NCBI RefSeq assembly: GCF_037038585.1
Contig: NC_092525.1
Location: forward strand, 32,918,867 to 32,982,866
Source: Patagioenas fasciata
Taxonomy: Eukaryota > Chordata > Aves > Columbiformes > Columbidae
Direction: 5' to 3'
DNA length: 64,000 bases
The notes below the pieces were generated by a model. It did no database searches. It saw only the letters and a program-made list of their open reading frames with translations, and was not told where the DNA came from. Positions within the stretch are counted from its first letter, which is position 1; each line of letters begins with the position of its first letter. Shown in pieces: positions 50,801 through 61,232 of the stretch. The translations under genes were made by a program, and so were the position numbers.

Positions 50801-53361
50801 AAGAGATCTTAGAAACATGAACCCCAACAAAAGCTATTGCACTATAGAGTTTTATCACACAAAATCCCTGAGCAGACAGCTAAAGGATGAAGAAGCGAGT
50901 AAAGTTTCCATTAGGTTGAACGTGTGAAATCCAACACTTGTTAACATTCTTCTGACAAACCATTCTGGAAGGAGAATGGTTTCTTTGCTTTACTAAGTAA
51001 GGTTTTAAGGGAAGTATTTTGGGGTCTTTTTTTTTTTCCCCTGAGATAAGTTGTTTCATTTTCAGGGTTTTCTTTAATACAAAGCCCCTGCCCTTCACAA
51101 CTCTATAATAATAAGGACAATATCTTTTCACTAAGTTTTCCTCAAAGAGGAAAAAAATCCTGTAAAATTAAACTCTAGCTCCTATTATTGTGAATTGTTT
51201 GGATGGTAATTGATATTTAGGTTTTTTTTTACTTCCTGCAGCATTCAAAAAAGCTTGTGCTAGGAAGTGCCTTCTGGTGCTGAATAGGGGCCACTTCAAC
51301 CAGTTGCAATTGAGGTCAACAGACAATCAGGGGAACTGCTCCTCCCTGCACTCTCTGACCCAATGCATTATTTTGGGTTTACTGTGTTGTTACTCTAGCA
51401 CTAAGACCACCTGAACATTGTTTAACCCTCTCTATCGCCCAACCCAGATGCCACCCCCTTCCCGGTCAGAGACCCTTACCATGGGCCTCAAAAACCAGAT
51501 ACCAAAGCGGGATGCAGCTGCCTCAGAAAATCACCTTAAACCAGTACAGAAGCTGACTGCAAGATAGCGCCGAGCACCGGGGCAAGGAGCTTCTGTGAAG
51601 AATTCAGCTATCTCTGATTTTGTGCTTCACTGACAACCAGCACTGGCCTTTTCCAATACTGGGCACACCAAGTAACTAGATAAGTAGGCTTTCCATCATT
51701 AACTTTCTTTCTAAAACTGTTTACAAGAGTAAATAGTAACAAAAACCCCACGGAAAGTCATATTACAGTAAAACCTTCAGCAGTGCCCGTTATTATTCAG
51801 ACTGGAAGAAAACAGCATCACGGCTGCCACACATTTAGCAAACTCAGAATACAACTGGAAAAGGAAATGATTCAGAAACCACAGGTGCTCAGCACCAGGC
51901 TGCTGTGCCTCGCTGGCAGCCCCTGGGCACGGGCACTTGTGAGACAGAAGGAATCCAAGGCTAGGTTGAAATTAGGGATCAACTCGGAACGGGGCTCAGC
52001 CCAGCGCTGGATGCTGATCTACACCACAGTCACAAACAGGCATTTCCCAAAGAAGAGTGAGCCCAGGGGAGTGAGTGCTGCCCTCCTGACTGCTGTGATC
52101 TTGCCAAAAAGAAAAGCAAAAGCAGGTCGGATATACTGGGGGGAGGGGAAACATGCATATTTGGTTGAATTGGGAAAGGAGATTTTTATTGAAAAAATTA
52201 TTTCCAATATTGCCATCTTTTTCTCCACTATCTTGCAAAGCACCTTTCTGCTTGTCCAGTTTTTTTTAGAGCATCATTCAAGCCTACAGTGTTCTTTGGC
52301 AGCAAACATGTACATGTGTGTCTACAAACAGTGCTGCCCATAATACTGAGTCTTTTCTCACAGAAAGTACTTATTCAAGAAAAAAAAAAAGGTAAGCCAA
52401 AACTCACATATTTATCCGTGCAAAAAAAACATTATTCACTTTTAAACGTTTTCATCCTAATGAAATTATAGTAGGAGGCATTCGGCAGTCTTTCATAAGC
52501 CTCTCATTTTGCTTGGTCAACTCTTTCCAGTGAACTGGACAAACTGCATTTTGCGAATAATGAACAAAACCACCCATCACACTGCGACAAGGCAGAGTTG
52601 GTTTAAAACCGACTTCAAATCAAGATTGCATATTTTTTTCTAAATCTCTTCGAAAACAAAGCCACTGACGCCGGGGTCCGGCAGTGCCGCCAGGGGCTGC
52701 GCTCCCTCCCGACCCGGCGGCAGGGACCCCCCGGGGCACGGAGCCGCTGCGCAGTCCCCGCGGAGGCACCGCGCTCCCCGCGGTCCTTCTGCCCGCCGGC
52801 GGGCGCAGCGGGAGCGCGGCCGAACCGCCACCTCCCCGTCCTGCTCGCAGCCTCCCCGTAATGCGGGTCGCCTTGGGGTTCTTCTTCGGGAAAATACCTT
52901 CAAGGGCTTCCCTCGAGCCGCCCGTCTCCACGGCGACTGTTTCGCCTCCCCCCGCCGCGCAGACCCCGCTCCCGGGAAGCCCCGCTTGGCTCCGGGCCGC
53001 TCCCCCGCCGGGCACCCCCGGGGCCGCCCGAGCGTCGCGGCCCGGCAGCGGGGTGCGCCGCCTGGCCGGGGATGGGAGGGATGGGGCGGGGGGGGGAGGG
53101 CTGCCGTGGCCGCTTCCCGGCGCCCGTCCGCGGGGGAGGAAACAGCGGCGATCCCGGATAAAGTTTGGCTCCCCTGGCGCTGCCCAGGGCGGGGGGCGGC
53201 ACGGCAGATGCCGCCGGTAAGCAGAGCGCTGCCCCCACCGGGCCGCTTCTCCTCGCGGCGGCTCAGTCCGCGCAGCCCCCCGAGTCCCCTCCCCGCAGTG
53301 ATGCCCCAGCGCGGGCAGCGGCCGCCCCGGGGAGCGGCGGGCGGGGCGCGGCAGTGCCTAC
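38864..53361 (-). other. LRRC8C: Presumed large first intron of LRRC8C
   Basis: If exon 1 ends at 53362, this is a 14.5-kb GT-AG intron in the 5'UTR. The 3' acceptor at 38864 is well supported because it precedes the start exon. The 5' donor is only a prediction. The sequence is moderately AT-rich, with scattered short open frames that lack codon-like structure and match no family I know. It holds a (CAAA)-rich patch near 42890 and no clear transposon. Large first introns often hold enhancers, but no specific one can be named from sequence alone. Confidence 0.55.
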
Positions 53362-53510
53362 CTGGTGCGGGGCCGGGCGGGGGGCGCGGGGTCACGGGCG
53401 GCCGGGCGGCAGCGCGATCATGCCGCGGTGCGGGGCTGAGCGCAGCGGGCAGGGCCGGGCCGGGCGGGGCGGGGAGGCCGCCCGCCCGACAGCTGCGCTC
53501 CGCCCGCCGC
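53362..53510 (-). other. LRRC8C: Predicted non-coding exon 1 of LRRC8C
   Basis: On the minus strand a good donor, CACCAG|GTAGGC, occurs at 53362/53361 inside the CpG island. Exon 2 has only 4 nt of 5'UTR, so at least one upstream non-coding exon must exist, as in mammalian LRRC8C. This donor is the best candidate I see in a CpG-rich setting. The 5' end is a guess: GC boxes at 53466-53474 and 53513-53521 suggest initiation roughly between 53420 and 53520. A nine-codon upstream ORF would lie in this exon. Other donors in the island cannot be excluded. Confidence 0.5.
53392..53421 (-). other. Short upstream ORF in predicted LRRC8C exon 1
   Basis: A minus-strand ATG at 53421-53419 opens nine codons (Met-Ile-Ala-Leu-Pro-Pro-Gly-Arg-Pro) and closes with TGA at 53394-53392, 30 nt before the predicted donor. 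The context has G at -3, so initiation is plausible if transcription starts upstream of 53421. It would then precede the main start and could dampen translation. Whether it is in the mRNA is unknown. Confidence 0.35.
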
Positions 53511-56087
53511 CGCCCCGCCCCCCGCCGCCGCGGGGCCACGTCTCCGGTCTGACGCACGCGGCGGCGGCCGGGGGGCGCCGGTCGGGTCGGGCTGGGCCGG
53601 GCCGGGCAGCCCCCGCTGGCGGCGGCGCTCCGGGCGGGCCCGCCCCGCAGGCCCAGCCGCGACAGGCGGGACAGCCGCGCTCCGCCCGCTCCCCCGGAGG
53701 CCGAGCTGCAGGGGGGCCGCTAACGGTAACCGGCAGCCCAGGCCTCCGGGAGGGCCCGCGGCTGGAGCGGCCCTCGGCCGCGCCCGGACGTAGCTGCGAG
53801 TCGGGGGCTGGCTGAACAAAAGCCGCATAAGCAGGCTGGTTTGGGGCTTGTGTCTCCGCAACGTGCAGTCGGTGCCGCGGGCAGCGATGCCGGGTGGAGG
53901 GGACCACGGGGGGCCGTCCCCACGCCGCGGGCGGCTTCGGTCCGTGTCTGGAGGATGGCAGCAGAAATTGTTACGGAAAGACCTTAACCTCAACGCACAG
54001 AGCTGTGGAAAGACTATAAAGAGACCAGGCTATAAAGCGCCTGGGATTCCATTAACAATAGAGAAGTGTCCCAAAGAGTGACAATTGGAAACACAAACTT
54101 CTGGCCCAGCGCTTCAAAAAGCGCAGACTGAAAACTGCTGCTGAAGAAACCGCATATTCGAAGGGACTTCTGTTCAACATTTCTAAGAAAGATTTACATC
54201 TCTGGCAGAACGAAGAGACAGGATAAATTCTGCATCAGAGGGAGGTACTTGGCCTCTAATGACTTGCCCCTAACCTTAGGGTAGCATGTATATCCCCTTA
54301 GGGGCCTTACAAATATGTAAACATAAAGAAATACAAATATATAAGCTCACTAGGGGGGAGTTAATGGAAACAAATACAACATGAGGCACCACAGCTGTTT
54401 TGCTGCAAAAAAAAAATTAACTGTGTTGGGATGTGGACCAAAGGTCTGCTGTGGATAGCTGTGGGTAATTCTGACTCCACGTACTCTCTGACCCATCTGC
54501 TTCAGGGACTGCCGAGGGCAGACACAGGTCTTTCGTTTGGGAATTGCTGATGTGATTTATAGCTGTGGGAGTCCAGCTCATCGTTTGACTGAAGTGTTTG
54601 CTTAAGTGCTTTGCCGTGCAGAGCTGCTTTCCTCAGCTAAAGCCTTGAGGCTTTCTGAGGCACCTCAAGAAACAAGGGTCTTAATCTGGCAGGAGCTGGA
54701 AGAGGTTTTTGGCATAGCTCCTTCCCCATCCTTCAGAGCTGCCAGCCTAAAAAATGTCAGCAACACTGCACCATTACGTAATTGTAAGCACTAGCCCCAT
54801 GCTTTGAGGGTATGGCTGAGGAATAAAATGGGATGAATGAGCAAGGTTTCCATATGGACAAAAGCACCAGGTTTCTTTTTTGAGCTAAAGGAATGGTTAT
54901 GGTAACCACTGTGTTCGTTTTCTTTTTATTGGTTTCTTTCCATTACTCCTCGCTCCTGGCAGCAGCTTACAGAATCCCTCCCTGTCCTGGATGGTTTCTT
55001 CTTTCAGATGTTTGCAGACAGTTGTTCCGCTCACCCTTTCGTCATCACTTAGCTCATTTAATCTTTTCTCATAAGTCAGTCCCTCCCATTACCTAATCAT
55101 GGTGCTGCTTTTCCCTGAACTCCTCCTCAGTGGCTCATTTATTTTACGGTGACATGGCGGCCAGTAATCCTGCCATTGTTAACGTTTCCTGTTGTGGACT
55201 TTTGGGCTATTTTTGGTCAGAGTTGCTGCAGGACTTAGAGGACTGAGCTAAGCCTCCCCTGCAAAGAATAATTACAGGCAAGGTCACCAATACTGCAACA
55301 AAAAACAGGGTCCGTGGATAATTATAGCTGATGGGTTGGGGATAGGGGCTTAGTACAGTTCTGGTATGTGAACCTCCAGTGGAAGAAGGCCCAGAATTCA
55401 GGTCTGATATTAAACACACGCAATTGGGGCTCTAGGTGGCTTTGCTCCACTGGAAAGATTTTGCTGCCTGCAGAAAACTGTGTAATTTATTTGTGAATAC
55501 CTGCATTCTTTTTTTAAGACCATCTAGGCAATTGAAACCTGAAGTAATTTTGGGGTATTTATTTTACTGAAGGTATTGTTTCCACCAAAATGATAGGCAA
55601 CAGAAACAAGATTCAGCCATCTGTTTGACTGCAGGTTTTTGACATCCTTCGATTTCAGGTTGCCTCTTTGGTTTTCATTGACTCCAGAGGAATGCGGGAC
55701 AGGTCATACAAGAAGTGCCATTGCTGCAAACTTGGTGCATTTGCCTTCACTGTCGATAGTTCTGTCATTCAGAATTTACAAACTCCAGCAGCGTTACTGC
55801 TGCTACTGAGTGCTACCTCGCAGTATTTACCTTACGACAGAACCAACTGCAGTGCTGGTTTGCACCTGAGTTGAAACTATCACCGACCAGCCTCCAAAAT
55901 CAGCTGGACACAGGGACAGATTGTACTGGCAGCGCTTACATGGCAGTTATCTCCGGTCACGGACCCATGAGCTGATTCCCGAGTGCAATCCAGGCTCAGG
56001 ATGCCCAGTTGTGAAGTCCTGGCTCAGCACCAACATAGCATCTGCCAGGATACAGCCCACACTTTCTGCTGATTCCTGCTCAGTTGA

Positions 56088-56134
56088 TTGGTTTGGTTTG
56101 GTTTTGTTGGTTTGTTTGTTTTTGCTTTTTTTTT
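56088..56134 (+). repeat. (GGTTT)/(GTTT) low-complexity tract with poly(T)
   Basis: TTGGTTTGGTTTTGTTGG-type sequence leading into a T run. Simple sequence. Confidence 0.6.
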
Positions 56135-58514
56135 CTCTCTCCAATGCCTTGTTAATTTGAGGATAAACCCTGAAAAAACTGAAAGCCATCCCATACCCAA
56201 AGGTCTGGGGTCCCAAGAGCAGCCCTGAAGCTGGGGCTGAGGGGATGATGCTGTGCAGAGCTTGACAGACCACATCCCCTGTCAGCTTTGGGAGAGGCTG
56301 GGGCTAGAAAACAGTTTGAGTGCACGAGCTTTGTCTCTACCCACAATGCAAATCCTTTTCATCAGTCATCTCTCCAACAACTGTTGAAAACAGCATAATC
56401 TGCTAACACAGAAAAGCTAAATTGCTTTCAGACAAAGTAGTGAAAAACTGCTTCTGTGATTCAACTTGAATCCAAAATTTGACAGCTGTAGTGCTTCTTA
56501 GCTGCTTGAAGTTTCTAAGTTTCTTTTCCCCTAGTTTGCCTTTCTCTAGTTTTACATTTTAACTCTTCTCTCTCCAGATTCATGTTTTTGAAATTTGAAT
56601 TTAAATGCACCAGGTGTTTAAATAGTAGCAGCATACTGGAAATAGGCTTTAAAATAAGTTGCATGGATGCTATGGGCTGAGTCTGGGCAGGAGAAGCACA
56701 GCTTCAGAGCAAGGTGAAGAATATGCTGTCATTTCTTAAGCCTGCAGCATTTTCTACATACTAAATCTTACAGCATCAGAAGGAAAACCCTGAAAGGATG
56801 TTTAACCTCATGAGGTCTTTTGTTGTTCCTAAGTAAAGAGGAGCCACGTTCATCACTGGTATGATTACAATTAAAGCAGTGCAATTACATCAGGGAAGAA
56901 TTTGGCCCGACTAGTTATTTGTAGAGAAGCTATTGACAGTGGTCCCCATGTACCTCCTACTGTTGAGAAAACAGAGCTAAAGACATGCCAAAAGAAACAG
57001 GGCTAACTCCAATTTTCTGACCTTTGGCTGAACTAGAGCTCCTGGGTCTGAACGATGCTTTACCTTTGTTACACTTCTGATCATCATTAGGTTTTCCTCA
57101 GTGGTCTGTCTGAAAAGATCTTCCTAACTGGGGAGCTCCAGAGCTACGCTGGCTACAGCTATTGCAGCTCCGAGCCACTGAGCTGTGCACTTCGTGGGCA
57201 CAGCATCTTAGCTAATTTTAGATGTGACGTGATGCAATGAGTGGGGGTAGCTCACATGAGGCTGGAGGGATGGAGCCCAGCAGCCATGAAATTCTACCGT
57301 TAAATTACCCACCTTTTTGTCCACTGTCTTTAAACACTTACTTGCAGAACTTCTGCTGCTAGCAAATCTGTGTCAATAAATCATAATTTATAAACACAAA
57401 TAGCACATTCTTAGTGAAAAATATCCTTTTACCTATCTAAATGATAAAGTAAATGTTTGAAAAAACCACGTCCCTAAATTTTTAAGGTATTTTAAAACAG
57501 TCATCTCAAAATAAACAAAAATAAATGTTTGTTAATCATCTGGAATTTCAAATTTCCTATTTTGCATGGGAACCTGAGTAATCAGACATATGGTATGCTT
57601 GTTAGCCGGGAAACGGTCAGGATTAGAATAGATTCTGAAAGTTAGAAAGCACTAAGATAAAGCAGCAGTCTTGGCTGCCTAAACTTGAAATAAACAATGT
57701 TTTCTGTTAATTGCTGGAACAGATCAACACTGAAAAACCCTACACGTCTAAATGATTTTCTGAAATACAGTGCCTGTCAGGAGAGAGGATGTCTCAGGGG
57801 TCTGGGCATGAGCTGGCCAATAATTTACCTGAAAAAGGGATTATCTGATACAAACACAACTGACGAGGAGCAAAATGTGAAGTGTTGTTTAGTGACTTCT
57901 GTGTGAGCTCAGTAGCTTTAAGTCACGGGGTTCCTAACACAGAAGAGTCCGGTCAGCTGAAAGTAATCATTGTTTTGGATTTATAGTGCTAAGCATCACT
58001 GAGCCATAGGCAGAAGTAGTATGTTCTGCTGTAAGCTTTCATGCCAAGCGTGGAAGCACAGCTCATGGGCCTTATGTATGGCTGCCATCCATGCAGCTAC
58101 CACAGAATGAGCAACTCCCCATCATCATTCTAGTCTGGCACCAGTATGATTCTTTAAATCACTAGCATAATGGCAGAAGGCAGCTCTCAACATTTTCCTG
58201 CGGCATTAGACTAGGCCTATGCAGAGGGTGAACAGAGACACGTTTTGCTGCTCTTACATGACACAGGTCCGTGCCAACACCACTTCTCACCACAGAAGTG
58301 GGCACACACCCCGCGCTGTGCTTCACACTTATTCATCAGCTGACAGTTGCCTACGTGGAATGCATCTGACCTTGCTGCAATTAAGCCTGATATGTTCAGA
58401 CTTGCCCCCATTTCAACGCATGTAGTTAAAAGGGTTTTTTTCCTCTGTTATTTTTCAGTCATATATTTGAACCTTGCACTTCACTAGGAATCAACTTGAA
58501 TCCAACTACTGGAA

Positions 58515-58615
58515 AAAACCCACACACACAAAACAGCTAACCAACAACAACAACCCGACACACACTAAAGCCACGCCACCAAACACCAAAAAAAGCCCCC
58601 CCACCAAAAAACTTA
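58515..58615 (+). repeat. A/C-rich low-complexity tract
   Basis: About 100 bp almost free of G and T, with CACACA, CAACAACAACAA and ACCAAAAAA elements. It keeps one plus-strand frame open by chance. Simple sequence, no coding support. Confidence 0.65.
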
Positions 58616-61174
58616 GGGATAGCTTACAAGTTTACAGTTTCAACTCTGGTTGTTTCACATTATTTCAGTAGGGGAACAAGCCAAAAGATAATGTGCTTCA
58701 GTGCTCCAGGATTCATTTGGTACAAAGGCCATGGTGGACACAGGCTTGGAAGCAGGTAACCTCACAGGAGCGTGAGCTGTGGTCAGGAAGACTGTTTGGA
58801 ACAGTCTGTTGTGGTGAGAGGGCATAAATAACAGCAATCTGTCAATCCAACTATTCAGGCATCACACACACAGCATGCACCTGCTTCATTTTGACAACTT
58901 AGGAAAGGAGAACGTAAAAGGTTGGCTCTCCACTGGGACTACAACCAATTAAGCTACATCACTGACTTCACATTTAAAAGCCTCTTCGTTGTTACTTTTA
59001 GAAGTGCTTTTGTATCCTCCAAGCTGTGGCTGTGAGACATTCGCATAGTTGAAAGATCATAGTCTGAGGGCTTCCTTCATCCCTCCCCACAGCTGTAGGT
59101 GTTTCTGATGGATGTGATTTACAGAGCTGTCCAAACAGTCCAGGCTGCACTGCCAGAAGTTTCTGTCTATGTGAACGGCTGTCACACTGAAGTATTTAGA
59201 ACTAAGGCTATATGTGTTTACATATGCATACACATACACTTACATACTAAAACAAGCCTGCGTGCAACTGAGAGGTAAGATTGTTTACTATAGCACAAAC
59301 ATAAGGGGACGTAACACGCATAGAAACTGTTTTGGTCTAGCTGGTGGCTGTATGGTACAACAAGGGAAAATATATTTACACTTGAGACCTTTAAAACTCA
59401 GATTACGCAGCAGACAGCCTCCCCTTTAGACTAGCTAATAATGATTTCGGAGTCTGAACTGTGTATTTTTCTATGCCTGACTTCATCTGTTGTATTGCAT
59501 TTTTAGAGCATTGTATATGACAAACCTTTCAGGAATTCCAAAACCAAATGGAAGTTCCACTGAATCACTTGAAGCCGCTGAAGAACACCATCAGTGAGGC
59601 CACACAATTGCATGGAATGCGATGAATTTCCAGGAATAGGACTGCTTCCCGGAGATTGTGTAAAATACAAGTATAAAAAGAGAGAACAAAGGTAACGCTG
59701 ACAGTCTCTGCACCACCAGGCTATTTTAGTTTGTGAAAAGAAGAATGAAGAAAACAGCCATGTTAGAAGACCTTTGCTAAGCTAACAGAAGCCTGGATGT
59801 CAAGAGCAAACCCTGAAACAAAGCAGTACAAAATTATCTCAGCAAAAAATGTAATCTCTCCATGATTTTATCTTATTAAACCAAATCCACTTTTAGCTTG
59901 AATGCAATGCTAATGGAGATCTTAAGAGCTCTATGACCATGCTTCCATCTAGCAATAATAAAGGAATGACTAGGTAAAAGGCAATATTGTAGAAACAGGT
60001 GAACTCTGCAGTTCTGAGGGGAAAGGAGAGCAGTGCAAAAACCACAGAAGTTCAAAAGCAATAGGAAGCCTGTCCATCCAGGTTCATTAAGAAATAAGTT
60101 CTGCTGACTAGAACTTAATCTGAAGCAGTGGTTAAGCACAGTGCTTTCAAAGTACCACACAGCATGTGCAAAAGCTTGGCCTCTAGATATGATGAAAGCA
60201 ATCCTCCCAGTAGAGCCGCCTTCTCTCTTCCCTCGGGGAACCTCTGCTCCAACACACTGGAGGAAATCTCACTTTTAAATAAGTTGACCCTTAGAGGTGC
60301 AACATCTAGTATGGTTTCAACCCTGGAAGTGTTTGCTTCTCAGCTTTATCAAGCACAGCTCAGGTTCTGACACTGGCTATTGGTAAGTAAAGCCTGCAAC
60401 TTCTGGTAAGACATCAGCTGTCAAAACCAGGTGACATCGTGGTTACTGTTCAGCATTTGCATACTTCCAAATTCAGGTTGTCCTCCCACCATATGCAAAG
60501 GTACTTGGATGGAACACAAACATTAGGTACAGCATTTCATGAAACTGGTTTTCAGATTTCTATTACTCATTTGCTCCTTGGTCCAGCACAGAGAGAGGCA
60601 GGAATATGAAAACTCCTCTTACATGAGTCCAAGGATATGACACTAGACACAGTCTAGTTTCTAACTACAGGATACCGTAGTTACTTTTCACATCTACTTA
60701 TTGCAAAGAACAGCCTGTGTCCATAAAACTAAAGTCCCTTATATCAACCAAAAGGACCACATTCAAACTGCCAGCTGGGAACAGCGGCTGGCCTGTGCCA
60801 CCCAGAGCACTGCTGGGAAGGGTGCTGGCTGGCCTGCAGCTGGGCCACAGCCTGGACCACAATTTGCAGTATGAATAGGGAGCGTGCTCATGCTTGGGTC
60901 TCTGCCCCAGGGCTGCTCAGCTTACCCACGCTGACATTGTCAGCAGAGATATTTGCACACAGAGGGAGGGAAAGAGGGAGAAGAGGGCAGCAGAGCCATC
61001 TCCCTCAGCAGTACCATTGGTTTGTGCCAGTTCACCCTATTCATGGAATTTCAGTAAGCCAGATAGACAGCCCTCCTCCGGACTTACGCTGGGGAAACAC
61101 ACAGCGGTGTCAGCCCACCAAAGGTGATAAACCAGCTCTGCACAAAAAACGGGAACAGAACTTTTTCACCCTGC

Positions 61175-61232
61175 GCCTATAATGGTCGGACTCAGTCTTA
61201 GAGGTCTTCTCCAGCTGAAATGATTCTGTATT
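61175..61232 (+). mobile_element. Degenerate CR1 3'-end remnant
   Basis: The stretch TGGTCGGACTCAGTCTTAGA followed by GGTCTTCTCCAGCTGAAATG and ATTCTGTA aligns with the CR1 3'UTR (GGTTGGACT...CTTAGAGGTC...TCCAACCTAAATGATTCT). The few bases before it may also be CR1. It is worn and very short, so its subfamily cannot be given. Confidence 0.65.

Larger units (their letters stand above)
52660..53950. promoter_or_regulatory. LRRC8C: CpG island, probable LRRC8C promoter
   Basis: About 1.3 kb of very high GC content with dense CpG, in sharp contrast to the AT-rich sequence on both sides (poly-T and A-rich sequence just below 52640; AT-rich from 53960). It has Sp1-type GC boxes (GGGGCGGGG at 53466-53474; CCCCGCCCC at 53513-53521) and no TATA box that I can see near the predicted start, consistent with a broad TATA-less promoter. 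It lies 14.5 kb upstream of the first coding exon of the only gene here, and LRRC8 genes are typically expressed from CpG-island promoters. CpG islands often fire in both directions, so a plus-strand non-coding transcript toward 54-60 kb is possible. Long open frames inside the island follow from its lack of AT-rich stop codons and are not genes. Confidence 0.8.
53951..61174. other. Upstream intergenic sequence, no gene recognised
   Basis: AT-rich sequence beyond the CpG island. No ORF longer than about 108 codons and no recognised domain. A divergent non-coding transcript from the island could cross this region; the plus strand has only weak donor-like sites, for example GAG|GTACTT near 54242. 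Confidence 0.5.

Noticed and set aside
52640..53557. Minus-strand 305-codon ORF and several plus-strand ORFs of 170-216 codons in the CpG island
   Set aside because: Very high GC removes stop codons in all frames; products are Arg/Pro/Gly/Ala-rich with no domain, and several overlap on both strands.
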